Shown: positions 1 to 8,044, numbered from the stretch's first letter. The stretch: DNA of 11,030 nt from Deltaproteobacteria bacterium (GCA_026988585.1 JALSKY010000220.1:1-11030), one strand, 5' to 3'. A program made the numbers and translations. Notes: a model not told the origin generated them from the letters alone.

Positions 1-36
1 ATATAGGCAAACCAGGACAAAATGGATGGGGAAGAA

Positions 37-51
37 GGGTGTATTTCACCC
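37..51 (-). terminator. Weak candidate terminator after rimO
   Basis: A 5-bp inverted repeat (GGGTG / CACCC, loop of five bases) begins seven bases beyond the rimO stop. On the minus strand it is followed by a short pyrimidine stretch (TTCTTCCCC) and not by a clean T run. It could end the minus-strand transcript of the VKOR-panC-panD-rimO run. The stem is short and the tail poor, so it may be chance. Confidence 0.3.
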
Positions 52-57
52 CCAACA

Positions 58-1404
58 TCAATCCTCTATTATATGCCCTATCAGATCATATTGATGGCTT
101 TCGGTAATTTTAACCCTGGCAATCTCACCAGGAGTTGCGACTCCGCTGTTGATATATACCTGTCCATCTATTTCTGGTGCCTGAAACCTGCTACGGCCGC
201 ATAGAAGCAGATCCGTCTCCTCACATGGGCCATCCACCAAGACCTGGAGTATCCGGTTTCTGAATCTCCGGTTCCGCTCCATGGATATTTCTGCCTGCAG
301 TTCCATGATATGTTCACGCCGTTCCTCTGCCAGCTCTACAGGCACCTTGTCAGGCAGTCTGCTTGCAGCAGCCCCCTCTTCATCCCAGTAAACGAAACAC
401 CCGAGGTGATCGAAGGCAAGCCTCTGTATGGCCTCTGTCAATAAATGAAAATCCTGATCCGTCTCTCCAGGAAAACCTGTGATCACTGTGCTGCGAATGG
501 CCACATCAGGCAGAGAATCCCTGACCATCTCCACCAGCTCATAAAGCCGTGCCGGGTCATAGGAACGTCCCATGGAGTGCAAAATCCTGGGGGATGCGTG
601 TTGAATCGGAATGTCGAGATAGGGGCAGATCCGTGGCTCCCTGGCAATGAGACGAATCAACCCTTCCGAAAGCCGTTCCGGATAGAGATACAGGAGCCGA
701 AACCAGGGGACAGAGGTGTTGGCTATGAGCTTCTCCAGGAGATCTGTCAACTCCTCTCCGCTGTAATTGTAGGCTGTGAGATCCTGGGCTACCAGGGTTA
801 TCTCTCTTGCGCCCTGCTCCTCAAGGACTCTTGCCTCTTCCAGAACAGACTCGGGAGAACGGCACTGTAACGGACCGCGAATCTTCGGAATCAGGCAATA
901 AGTGCATCTGTTGGAACACCCTTCGGCAATCTTCAGATAACGCTGCCAGGGATGGGATGCCAGGAAACGCACAGTTGATCCAGCAACCCTGCTGAAACCA
1001 GCTTCTGCACCGGAACAGTCGCAACATCCCACCATAGACGCAATGAAACTTCCGCGTTTCAAGGGATCCCTGATATCCAGGAAGAGATCCACCTCTGGAA
1101 GGAGTTCTTTTAGTTTCTCCCTTCCATATCTCCAGACCAGACATCCGGTAACCGCCAATATCTGCCCCTCTTTTTTGGTTTCTCCCAGTCCGATTATGGT
1201 CTCTACAGACTCTGAAACCGCTGGTTCGATGAAGGCGCATGTATTCACAACCAGCAGCCTTGCTGCTGCAGGATCATCAACTATCCTGAGCCCATGGCAT
1301 AAAAGGCCCATGGCCCCTAAGATCCCTTCAGTATCCACAAAGTTCTTGGGACACCCGAGACTAATCACATGAACTGGAAGCGGAATTGATTCAGGAGATG
1401 ACAT
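58..1404 (-). CDS. rimO: Ribosomal protein S12 methylthiotransferase RimO
   Basis: RimO is a cytoplasmic radical SAM enzyme that adds a methylthio group to the conserved aspartate of ribosomal protein S12. The 448 residues match the usual length and domain order. The N-terminal MTTase domain carries three cluster cysteines at C18 (SLGCPKN), C56 (NTCAF) and C88 (TGCL). The radical SAM domain has CSNRCTYC (C163, C167, C170) followed by PKIRGP. The C-terminal part, from about residue 385, fits a TRAM domain. RimO is favoured over MiaB by PKIRGPL, the LVAQDLTAYNYS stretch (RimO: AQDTTAYG), YLYPERL and YLDIPIQHAS. The linker holds an unusual cysteine group, CCDC, at 127-130. The ATG has an AGGT-type ribosome binding site about six bases upstream. 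It is the last gene of the run, 94 bases after panD, with no obvious functional link to the pantothenate genes. The match is seen directly; the function is known for the family. Confidence 0.95.
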   Translation of the reverse strand: MSSPESIPLPVHVISLGCPKNFVDTEGILGAMGLLCHGLRIVDDPAAARLLVVNTCAFIEPAVSESVETIIGLGETKKEGQILAVTGCLVWRYGREKLKELLPEVDLFLDIRDPLKRGSFIASMVGCCDCSGAEAGFSRVAGSTVRFLASHPWQRYLKIAEGCSNRCTYCLIPKIRGPLQCRSPESVLEEARVLEEQGAREITLVAQDLTAYNYSGEELTDLLEKLIANTSVPWFRLLYLYPERLSEGLIRLIAREPRICPYLDIPIQHASPRILHSMGRSYDPARLYELVEMVRDSLPDVAIRSTVITGFPGETDQDFHLLTEAIQRLAFDHLGCFVYWDEEGAAASRLPDKVPVELAEERREHIMELQAEISMERNRRFRNRILQVLVDGPCEETDLLLCGRSRFQAPEIDGQVYINSGVATPGEIARVKITESHQYDLIGHIIED

Positions 1405-1498
1405 GGATTACCTGTAACGGATAAACCTTGTAAATGAAACAGCGAGAAATTGATGTAAAGCTGTCTTGAATAAAAGAGAGAGAGAACAGACCCGACTA

Positions 1499-1870
1499 TC
1501 AGGACCAGGATTCCACCTTTCTGTCACTTATCCGGTTCTTTTCGTCCACCCAAACCAGCAGGGATCTGCCACTTTTCACATCGGATTCCTGGCAGATCAC
1601 ATAGGTTGCGATTATTATCAGATCTCCGGGGGATCCCTTCCTTGCAGCAGCACCGTTGAGACAGACCGTGCCCGTTCCCCGCTTTCCCTCTATGCAATAG
1701 GTCTCGAAACGCTCTCCATTGGAGATGTTATATACATATACCTGTTCAAAGGGTTTTATATCTGCTGCATCCATGAGATCCCGGTCGATCTCAAGACTGC
1801 CTTCATATGCAAGATCCGCATCAGTGACCACAGCGCGATGGATCTTGGATTTCAGCATGGTTCTGAACAT
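1499..1870 (-). CDS. panD: Aspartate 1-decarboxylase PanD (pyruvoyl-dependent)
   Basis: PanD decarboxylates L-aspartate to beta-alanine, which PanC joins to pantoate. It is made as a proenzyme that cleaves itself between Gly24 and Ser25, and the serine becomes the pyruvoyl cofactor. Both residues are present at the expected place (YEGSLEID), after the typical start MFRTMLKSKIHRA with K9. Tyr57 within ETYCIEGKRGTG and the NGAAARKGSPGD segment are the other conserved parts. The length of 123 residues is normal for the short bacterial form. It starts 58 bases after the panC stop. Its Shine-Dalgarno sequence is weak (GAGAAGAAAGAT), so translation may depend on readthrough from upstream genes. Nothing looks broken. 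Confidence 0.95.
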   Translation of the reverse strand: MFRTMLKSKIHRAVVTDADLAYEGSLEIDRDLMDAADIKPFEQVYVYNISNGERFETYCIEGKRGTGTVCLNGAAARKGSPGDLIIIATYVICQESDVKSGRSLLVWVDEKNRISDRKVESWS

Positions 1871-1928
1871 ATCTTTCTTCTCATATCCAGCTTATCAGAA
1901 TCCCGGCATATCGGTTTCAAACAGAAAA

Positions 1929-2771
1929 TCAATGGAACAGACGGTTATCTATTAACCTGGTCTCACCCACAAATACTGCAAGGGCAACTATCGCCGGCAA
2001 ATCCACCCTTTCCATAGGTGTCAGGGTATCTGGCTCTGCTATTACTATATAATCGATTCTGGTCTCAGGGTAGCCCTGAATAAGTCCTGCCATCTCTTTT
2101 TTTATGATCTCAGCGTCCTGTTCGCCCTTGTGGATCATCTCCTCAGCCAGATCCAGCGCCTCCTTGAGACAAAGGGCTGTCTGCCGCTGGGACGGAGAAA
2201 GATAGCTGTTTCTTGAGCTCATTGCAAGGCCATCTACCTCCCTAACCGTGGGATGCCCCACCACCTCCACCGGAAAATCCAGATCCCTCACCATCTGCCT
2301 GATGACCTGGAGCTGCTGGTAGTCCTTTTCGCCAAACAGAGCCAGGTCAGGCTGAACGATGTTGAATAGTTTTGCCACAATAGTAGCTACGCCCCTGAAG
2401 TGGCCAGGCCTGGAGGCCCCGCACAATCCCTGGCTTACCTCCTCCACTACTACCCAGGTCTGAAAACCAGGGGGATAGAGCTCCATAGCATCAGGCACAA
2501 AGACCAGATCCACTCTGGCATCCTTGGATAGAGAAAGATCCCTTTCTATATCCCTGGGATACCTGTCCAGATCCTCTTCAGGTCCAAACTGGGCAGGATT
2601 GACAAATATCGAGACCACCACCTTGTCAGCCAGTTCCCTACACCGTTCCATCAGGCTGATATGCCCCTTGTGAAAATAGCCCATGGTCGGCACAAGGCCT
2701 ATAATCTGCCCTGCCCTTTTCCATTGTCTGACAATCTCCCTTAACTCCGATTTTGAAGAAGCAGTCTTCAT
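1929..2771 (-). CDS. panC: Pantothenate synthetase PanC
   Basis: PanC condenses D-pantoate with beta-alanine, using ATP through a pantoyl-adenylate, to give pantothenate for CoA synthesis in the cytoplasm. Family marks, numbered from the chosen ATG (280 residues), are VPTMGYFHKGH with the HxGH nucleotide motif at 34-37, VNPAQF at 58-63, FGEKDYQQL at 146-154, and the KMSKS-like loop AMSSRNSYLSP at 183-193. I chose the ATG at 2771 over an in-frame GTG at 2780. The ATG makes an exact ATGA overlap with the stop of the upstream VKOR gene, and it has AAGGAG about ten bases upstream, whereas the GTG lies almost on that ribosome binding site. The overlap implies translational coupling to the VKOR-thioredoxin gene. 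No panB is visible in the window. Confidence 0.95.
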   Translation of the reverse strand: MKTASSKSELREIVRQWKRAGQIIGLVPTMGYFHKGHISLMERCRELADKVVVSIFVNPAQFGPEEDLDRYPRDIERDLSLSKDARVDLVFVPDAMELYPPGFQTWVVVEEVSQGLCGASRPGHFRGVATIVAKLFNIVQPDLALFGEKDYQQLQVIRQMVRDLDFPVEVVGHPTVREVDGLAMSSRNSYLSPSQRQTALCLKEALDLAEEMIHKGEQDAEIIKKEMAGLIQGYPETRIDYIVIAEPDTLTPMERVDLPAIVALAVFVGETRLIDNRLFH

Positions 2772-3691
2772 TCCCTGCACACTCCTTGATCCTGGGAACA
2801 GGTCCCGGAACTGTCACCATCCAGACCAAGAAATGATCTGTCAGGCAGAAGAGAATCTATTGAATCATCCCCTGAGCCAAAGCAATTTTTCTTCAAAAAT
2901 TCCATGATGGCATACTCACCCCTTATTATATTCAGGCCTGTATCTCTCCTCTCTATCAATACCGGAATACCGTGGATGTCTGCAAGCCGTAGAAAAAGCC
3001 TGTTAATGCCCGGGTCATAACCTGGAATCTTTTCAATGCCAGGAAGGAGATCCTCTGATATCTCCTGTACCGGGTTGAATCGAATCTCGCAGGCAGAACA
3101 TCCCTCAAGAGTTTTGAGCACCTGGACACAATGGGGACAGGACTGGGAAAAGAGGAGATATACAACCCTGTTGGGACTTGAACAGTGTCTCACACCGTAG
3201 GTCCCCTGATCCAGGGTCACTTTGTCATCTATACGATCCACTGCCATATGGCCCATTAGAAATATCTCTACTGCGATAAATAACAGCCCGCGAAGGAACC
3301 AGGCCGGACTGAAGAGCAGAGATGACAACAGTATTATGGAACAGATTACCAGGCAGTATGAGCAGAATGTTCCTGCAAAAAAGAGCTGGATACCCAACAA
3401 GATCCCCTCTGCTACCATACCACAGAGCAGAAATACCAGCATGGCCGGGCCTGCCCATGGAAAATCCTTGCGATTCAGCAGGATGGATAGCCCAAAAAGA
3501 AGGGAGAAATAACAAAATCCTCCAACACTCAGGAGCATATTCCCCAGATCGAGATAACTCTCAACGATCTCACAGGAACCACTGATACACGCTCCCTTTC
3601 CGTTGATCAGAATATAAAGGATCTGTCCAGCAGTAACCGCCATTCCAAGCAGGAAAAGGATCCTCAATAGCATCATCCGCCTGTTTTCCAT
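2768..3691 (-). CDS. VKOR-family membrane oxidoreductase fused to a thioredoxin-like domain
   Basis: Bacterial VKOR homologues re-oxidise a periplasmic thioredoxin-fold partner and pass the electrons to quinone, the role DsbB has in E. coli. The N-terminal half (about residues 8-150) has several hydrophobic helices, a loop cysteine pair C35/C40, and the active-site CSYC at 110-113 inside a hydrophobic helix, as in VKOR. The C-terminal half (about 170-270) is thioredoxin-like, with CPHC at 185-188 and GIPV at 241-244 as the likely cis-proline turn. This fusion layout is known from cyanobacterial and other bacterial VKORs. Further cysteines stand at 198/201 (CSAC), 270, 298 and 305; their role is unknown. 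The length of 307 residues fits a fusion. The ATG has GAGGAG about 11 bases upstream, which is a long spacing. It overlaps panC by four bases, so it is co-translated with pantothenate genes to which it has no evident functional link. Confidence 0.85.
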   Translation of the reverse strand: MENRRMMLLRILFLLGMAVTAGQILYILINGKGACISGSCEIVESYLDLGNMLLSVGGFCYFSLLFGLSILLNRKDFPWAGPAMLVFLLCGMVAEGILLGIQLFFAGTFCSYCLVICSIILLSSLLFSPAWFLRGLLFIAVEIFLMGHMAVDRIDDKVTLDQGTYGVRHCSSPNRVVYLLFSQSCPHCVQVLKTLEGCSACEIRFNPVQEISEDLLPGIEKIPGYDPGINRLFLRLADIHGIPVLIERRDTGLNIIRGEYAIMEFLKKNCFGSGDDSIDSLLPDRSFLGLDGDSSGTCSQDQGVCRE

Positions 3692-4030
3692 CTTACAATC
3701 TTCTCCTCAAGAGGGATGTTGAGACAGGAAAAGAAACCAGACTGCTGCCCGGTTCTATATCCAGAAAACTTATCGACAAGACTGAAAAACAACCATAGAG
3801 ACCAGGCCCAATCTGAAGAAAAAGATAATTCCGGATTGTCCGCATCAGACATCTTGAAAAATTTTTATTTAATATCAAAGGATTACAACATAAAAATAGA
3901 TACCACCGCTTCAAAGTTTCAGCAAACTTATGGGCTGCGTAATTCGGGTTGAAATAATATATTGATTTCTGAGAACAAAAAAGAGATTTTTAATAGAGAG
4001 ATACTAACAAAAAAAACAGGAAAAGAACAG
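3692..4030. other. AT-rich divergent intergenic region
   Basis: This stretch of about 340 bases separates the minus-strand VKOR-panCD-rimO run from the plus-strand radical SAM gene, so it should carry both promoters and both leaders. It is rich in A and T, with AAAAATTTTT at 3857-3866 and a poly-A segment near 4009-4024. I could not fix a convincing -35/-10 pair or a -24/-12 site on either strand. The short open frames in it lack good ribosome binding sites and resemble no protein I know. No structured RNA was recognised. Confidence 0.55.
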
Positions 4031-5329
4031 ATGAAACAGATAGACAGGCTTCCTGCCATGCTCTTTGCAGACAGGGAAGGTAATATATTCGATCATCCTC
4101 ACCTGAAAATGGCTGTCCGGCGCGGTCTCTATGTGGAACCGCCCCAGCCGGATGAGTTGATTCCGCTGCCAGAGGGAAGCGAGCTCTTTATCCTGCCAGG
4201 GACCTTGCCAATGGGTTGGGACCCAGGAAGGAAACGGTTCGAGCTCTTTGATGCAGATGCAGGCAGTGGGATGAAAGGGCATCTTCCCTCTGCTGTTGCT
4301 GCATTCATGGCTCCAGCCTACACCATGACCGGACTTTGCGCCTTTGAAAAGCTGGATCCCTCCTCACAACCTTTACCCCTGTTTGCCTATACCGCTGTAG
4401 GATGGTGGAAAGGAAAGTTCTGGGTTACAGGGTTCAGAAGTGACATGGATTCCAGGCAGGATCCTGCCAATTTCCATCCGGACAGGGTCAGAAAAAAAAC
4501 TGTGGCAACGCTGAAAAGGTTTAAAAAAAACCGTCTGATACAGCATCTGGGAAAGTGCAGCCTCACTTATGGCTGTCCTGCTGCGCGCAACCTGTTTCTC
4601 GGCCGCTTCGAGGCACCTCTTCCTTCCTCACCAGCCTGTAATGCCCGCTGCCTCGGCTGTCTCTCAAGCCAGCCTCCTGATGGTCCTCCTGCCACTCAGG
4701 ACAGGATCACCTTTACACCCAAACCCTTCGAAATAGCAGAAACTGCTCTGTTTCATATCAACAGGGCAAAGAGACCGGTTGTAAGTTTTGGTCAGGGATG
4801 TGAAGGAGAACCCCTGCTCCAGAGTAATACACTGGCAGATGCCATTCATAGAATCAGACAGAGAACAGAGAGGGGCACCATCAACCTCAACAGCAATGCC
4901 AGCATGCCGGATGGCCTGTCAGCAATGATAGATGCCGGACTGGATTCCATAAGGATCAGTATCAATTCACTGAGAGAGAGTTATTACCATGCCTATTACA
5001 GGCCGAAAGGCTACAGGTTTCAGGATATCCTGGGATCCTGGAGGATTGCCAAGGATCGAGGGCTTCACGTATCACTGAATCTGTTGATATTTCCAGGCCT
5101 CACGGATCAGGAGGAGGAGTTCAACACCCTATGTTCCATAATAGAAGAGGTGGGTGGTCTGGACCTGATACAGTTGAGAAACCTCAACATAGATCCGGAA
5201 TGGTACCTGAAGTCCATTGACTTTTCTGCCAGGGAAAAGGGCATGGGAATAAAAAACATGCTGAAGAAACTGCAGAACCGTTTTCCGAATATAAAGTTTG
5301 GATATTTCAACCCGGCACTTAGAGAATAA
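4031..5329 (+). CDS. Radical SAM protein of unknown function
   Basis: Radical SAM enzymes bind a [4Fe-4S] cluster through CxxxCxxC and cleave S-adenosylmethionine to start radical chemistry. Here CNARCLGC supplies C203, C207 and C210 of 432 residues. GQGCEGEPLL (254-263) fits the GGEP-type SAM-contact strand, and INLNSNAS and the IRISINS strand fit the later barrel. The first 170 residues are not a known accessory domain to me. Just before the cluster motif lies a second cysteine pair, CSLTYGCPAARN (C176, C182), which could hold another metal site. There is no SPASM-like cysteine-rich tail. I start it at the ATG at 4031, which has AGGA nine bases upstream. An in-frame TTG at 3962 has no ribosome binding site. 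The gene stands alone and converges on the molybdoenzyme operon. The superfamily is sure; the reaction is unknown. Confidence 0.85.
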   Translation: MKQIDRLPAMLFADREGNIFDHPHLKMAVRRGLYVEPPQPDELIPLPEGSELFILPGTLPMGWDPGRKRFELFDADAGSGMKGHLPSAVAAFMAPAYTMTGLCAFEKLDPSSQPLPLFAYTAVGWWKGKFWVTGFRSDMDSRQDPANFHPDRVRKKTVATLKRFKKNRLIQHLGKCSLTYGCPAARNLFLGRFEAPLPSSPACNARCLGCLSSQPPDGPPATQDRITFTPKPFEIAETALFHINRAKRPVVSFGQGCEGEPLLQSNTLADAIHRIRQRTERGTINLNSNASMPDGLSAMIDAGLDSIRISINSLRESYYHAYYRPKGYRFQDILGSWRIAKDRGLHVSLNLLIFPGLTDQEEEFNTLCSIIEEVGGLDLIQLRNLNIDPEWYLKSIDFSAREKGMGIKNMLKKLQNRFPNIKFGYFNPALRE

Positions 5330-5360
5330 TATCCAGGAGGTAATACACAGAAAAAGAAGA

Positions 5361-5382
5361 GCCGCCCTAAGAGGTAGGCGGC
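5361..5382 (-). terminator. Rho-independent terminator of the molybdoenzyme operon
   Basis: GCCGCC at 5361-5366 pairs with GGCGGC at 5377-5382. The stem extends by two pairs past one bulged base. On the minus strand the hairpin is followed by TCTTCTTTTTC, a U-rich tail suited to stopping the operon that ends at 5417. On the plus strand the tail is only CCTTAATG, so termination of the converging radical SAM gene here would be weaker. Confidence 0.75.
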
Positions 5383-5416
5383 CCTTAATGTACTAAACGG
5401 CAGATTTAGCAGCAGC

Positions 5417-5869
5417 TCAGAACTCCTGCAACTCCACAAATTTCAAGGCATGTGTAGTACACTTTGTGACACATGCAGGCTTTAACCCCTTGTCTATCCT
5501 GTCTATACAGTAGTCGCACTTGACCGCCTTGCCAGTTGCAGGATTGTACTGGGGTATCTGCCACGGACATGCACCGGCACACGCCATGCAGCCGATACAG
5601 GCGTCGTAATCGATGAACACTATCCCATCCTCCCGCTTCTGCATGGCATTGGTGGGACAGATGGAGACGCAGTAAGGATCTTCACACTGATAACATGACC
5701 TGAAACTGTACTCGGTCTTGGGAACACCCCTGACATTCTTGAGGGGTTCATGACTTATCTCACACAGGATAGGACCCACGGGAAGGTTTTTGTTCACCTT
5801 GCAATGGATCTCACATCCGTGACATCCTATACATCTCTTGGCATTGAGATACAAGAGGTACCTGTTCAT
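5417..5869 (-). CDS. Four-cluster [4Fe-4S] ferredoxin subunit of a molybdopterin oxidoreductase
   Basis: This is the electron-transfer subunit of the DMSO-reductase family (PhsB/PsrB/DmsB type) and should carry electrons to or from the molybdenum subunit encoded just upstream. All sixteen cluster cysteines are present in 150 residues: C13/16/19/23 (CIGCHGCEIHC), C59/62/67/71, C91/94/97/101 (CIGCMACAGACP), and C118/121/133/137. It ends shortly after the last cluster, so it is shorter than typical PhsB or PsrB and has no membrane anchor. The start is the ATG at 5869, whose ATGA overlaps the stop of the catalytic gene. The open frame runs 22 codons further upstream, but that part lies inside the catalytic gene and does not look like the family. 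No signal peptide is seen, which agrees with a cytoplasmic complex. Confidence 0.92.
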   Translation of the reverse strand: MNRYLLYLNAKRCIGCHGCEIHCKVNKNLPVGPILCEISHEPLKNVRGVPKTEYSFRSCYQCEDPYCVSICPTNAMQKREDGIVFIDYDACIGCMACAGACPWQIPQYNPATGKAVKCDYCIDRIDKGLKPACVTKCTTHALKFVELQEF

Positions 5870-7980
5870 AGCTCCACACTCCTTCTGGGATTCCTGGGAC
5901 TTCTGCGCACTGTGACAAATTTCTCGCAGAGACATAGACCGCCGCCTGCCTCATCCATATGGAGGAGAAGGCCCTCCATAAGCTTCTGGTCACTGAGTCC
6001 GGCATGATACGCCCTGGACTGCAGGGGCACCTGTCTGCCAAAGCCATGCACTGTATAGACCGCCTCTGGATGAATGAACTCTGTTACATGCACCTTGACC
6101 GTCCCCTTGAAGGTATCTGACACCACATCTGCCAGATCTCCGTCATTCAATCCCAGCCTGTCTGCCACCCTCTTGTTGATCCAGAGAGTGTTCTCTGGCA
6201 ACAGTTCGTTGAGCAAGGGGTTATTGATGGTATGACCATGGGCATGGATGGGAGAACGGCCAAACACCAGCCTGAACTTTCCCTTAGGAGGTTTACAGGG
6301 AGGCTCATAAGGCTTAAGAGAAGGCAGGCCGGCATCTTCCAGTTTGGAGCTGATAATCTCTATCTTGCCGGAAGGGGTCTTGAACTTCCCTTCGAGATTC
6401 TCCCTGTCATACATTATGGGCTTGTCTGTCAAGGAGACAAACCCCTTCTCATCAAAATCCTCTATCTTGAAGCCTGTGGGCTCCAACTGCCAGTTCCAGT
6501 AATCTTCAATGGTTTCATAGGGAAAGTATTTTCCTACCCCCATCCGTTCTGCCAGCAGCTTGTAGATCTCCCAGCCAGGTTTAGTATTGAAGCGGGTCTC
6601 CACTGCCTTTCTGCGGACGATGAACCGGGGCTTAGGTCCCTTCTGGGTGGCGATACCGGTATCCCTCTCCAGGTATGTGGATTCAGGAAGTATCACATCA
6701 GAAAACCAGCCAAACTCACTGTAATGGGTGTCCACAGAGATCAGAAGATCTACATTGGCAAGGGCATCCTTCTGTGCCTGTGGATCAGGAAAGCAGTTGA
6801 ACGGGTCATGCCTGTGGCAGATCAGGGCCTTGATAGGATATGGATCCTGGGTGGTCATTGTATCATAGAAGAGATGGAACAACCCGGGCCCCTTGTCAAA
6901 GTGTTTGTATTTCCAACCTACACCATCAGCCCGTTTCTCTTCCGGCTTTGGGATCTGGGAATCAAGGGTTCTGAGCCCCTTCACACCGCAATCTCCAGGC
7001 CCCTTGGCAAAGATCTGACCGCCCTTGGTCTCGATATTGCCCATAAGGACGTTCAGAATCTGGAGGGCCCTGCTATGGTAGAAGGAATCCCGGTACCTTG
7101 AAAGCATCCAGCCTGGATGGAAGATCACCTTTGGCCGATCAGCGCCTATCTGCTCAACAAAGCTCTTGATCTTCTTCTCCTTGACCCCGCACTCCTTGGC
7201 TGCCCATGCGGCGGTATAGGGCTGAATAAACTCCTCGAGCTTCTCAAAACCGATAGTATATTTATCTACAAACTCCTTGTCATAGGCCCCGATACGCAGG
7301 ACCTCATTTATCATGCCCAGCGCCAAGGCATAATCGGTGCCAGGTTTTACCTGGAAGAAGTTCTGAGCCTTGACGCCAGTAAGGGTCTGACGGACATCCA
7401 CATAGGTCAGGGTACCTCCCTGATCCAGCATATCCATCACCTGGTTGACCTCTGCTACCCTGAGAGCAGCCAGGATATTCCGACCAAACAGCACCAGGTG
7501 CTTGGCATTCTTGATATCATAGACAAACCCCTTGCGGCCCAATCCATATATGGAAAGGCTTGCATGATGCACATTCCTGCCACAGGCACTGTCATGGTTG
7601 GTGAAGTTTGGTGAACCAAGGGCATGTATGAACGCCTTGTATAGATCAGCCCATGGCCCCCCTCTGCAGCTCATCATTATTGCCCTAGCGCCATACTTGT
7701 CGATTATGCGCTCCAGCTTCTCACCAATGTAATCGATTGCGGTCTCCCAACTTACCGGATCCCAGTTACCAGCTCCTCTGCCACTCCTGCGGATCAGAGG
7801 TGTCTGAGGACGTTCACTGTCATTGTAGAGGGCCTTGCCTGCAGAACCTTTAGGGCATAGCGCCCTGTCCAGGATATGGGGATTCCCCTCGATCCAGGAG
7901 ATATCGCCATCATCAACCTCTACCTTGATTGGACATCTGACAGAGCACATTCCACACATGCTCCAAATGGTCTTTCCCAT
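5866..7980 (-). CDS. Molybdopterin oxidoreductase, PhsA/PsrA-like, without a Tat signal
   Basis: This is the catalytic subunit of a DMSO-reductase-family enzyme with bis-MGD molybdenum or tungsten and one [4Fe-4S] cluster. The cluster ligands are C9, C12, C16 and C42 (CGMCSVRC, then LCPKG). The likely metal ligand is C133 in HDSACGRN, which is where thiosulfate and polysulfide reductases carry cysteine. Later marks are the VDTHYSEFGWFSDVILPEST stretch (416-435), HAHGHTINNPLL (579-590), and a C-terminal cofactor-binding domain from about residue 567. The length of 704 residues is typical. The protein starts directly with MGKTIWSMCGMC: there is no twin-arginine leader, and an in-frame TAA lies three codons before the ATG. 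It should therefore be cytoplasmic, unlike exported PhsA or PsrA. The ribosome binding site is AAGGAGG. It overlaps the ferredoxin subunit gene by ATGA. Thiosulfate, polysulfide, sulfite or tetrathionate chemistry are all possible, so I give no symbol. Confidence 0.92.
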   Translation of the reverse strand: MGKTIWSMCGMCSVRCPIKVEVDDGDISWIEGNPHILDRALCPKGSAGKALYNDSERPQTPLIRRSGRGAGNWDPVSWETAIDYIGEKLERIIDKYGARAIMMSCRGGPWADLYKAFIHALGSPNFTNHDSACGRNVHHASLSIYGLGRKGFVYDIKNAKHLVLFGRNILAALRVAEVNQVMDMLDQGGTLTYVDVRQTLTGVKAQNFFQVKPGTDYALALGMINEVLRIGAYDKEFVDKYTIGFEKLEEFIQPYTAAWAAKECGVKEKKIKSFVEQIGADRPKVIFHPGWMLSRYRDSFYHSRALQILNVLMGNIETKGGQIFAKGPGDCGVKGLRTLDSQIPKPEEKRADGVGWKYKHFDKGPGLFHLFYDTMTTQDPYPIKALICHRHDPFNCFPDPQAQKDALANVDLLISVDTHYSEFGWFSDVILPESTYLERDTGIATQKGPKPRFIVRRKAVETRFNTKPGWEIYKLLAERMGVGKYFPYETIEDYWNWQLEPTGFKIEDFDEKGFVSLTDKPIMYDRENLEGKFKTPSGKIEIISSKLEDAGLPSLKPYEPPCKPPKGKFRLVFGRSPIHAHGHTINNPLLNELLPENTLWINKRVADRLGLNDGDLADVVSDTFKGTVKVHVTEFIHPEAVYTVHGFGRQVPLQSRAYHAGLSDQKLMEGLLLHMDEAGGGLCLCEKFVTVRRSPRNPRRSVEL

Positions 7981-7983
7981 ATG

Positions 7984-7990
7984 TCCTCCT
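7984..7990 (-). promoter_or_regulatory. Ribosome binding site fixing the molybdoenzyme start
   Basis: AGGAGG lies four bases before the ATG at 7980, and the in-frame TAA at 7990-7992 closes the frame just upstream. Together they leave no room for an N-terminal export signal. The 64-base gap to the previous gene shows no hairpin or promoter that I can support. Confidence 0.8.
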
Positions 7991-8044
7991 TACAATGTAT
8001 AAAAATAGAAAATCCACGAATTACTAACAAAAAAAACCAAACAT

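Noticed and set aside
1466..2017. Plus-strand open frame of 183 codons opposite panD and the end of panC
   Set aside because: It covers two recognised genes in antisense and the gap between them; no recognisable protein.
3716..3952. Plus-strand open frame of 78 codons in the divergent intergenic region
   Set aside because: The purine stretch before its ATG is too close to act as a ribosome binding site, the protein is low in recognisable features, and the region must hold promoters. It is not a shadow of a known gene, so conservation in relatives would reopen the question.
3962..4030. TTG start giving a longer radical SAM protein
   Set aside because: No ribosome binding site precedes it and the added residues are lysine-rich with no family features; the ATG at 4031 has AGGA at a normal distance.
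5335..5340. Strong Shine-Dalgarno-like AGGAGG just after the radical SAM gene
   Set aside because: No start codon follows at a usable distance and no plus-strand gene lies downstream before the converging operon.
5870..5935. Longer N-terminus for the ferredoxin subunit, opening at 5935
   Set aside because: The extra 22 codons lie within the catalytic gene and do not resemble the family, while the ATG at 5869 forms an ATGA overlap and starts directly at the conserved region.
6232..7101. Plus-strand open frame of 289 codons opposite the molybdoenzyme gene
   Set aside because: Antisense shadow of a well-supported catalytic subunit; no family match or supporting ribosome binding site.
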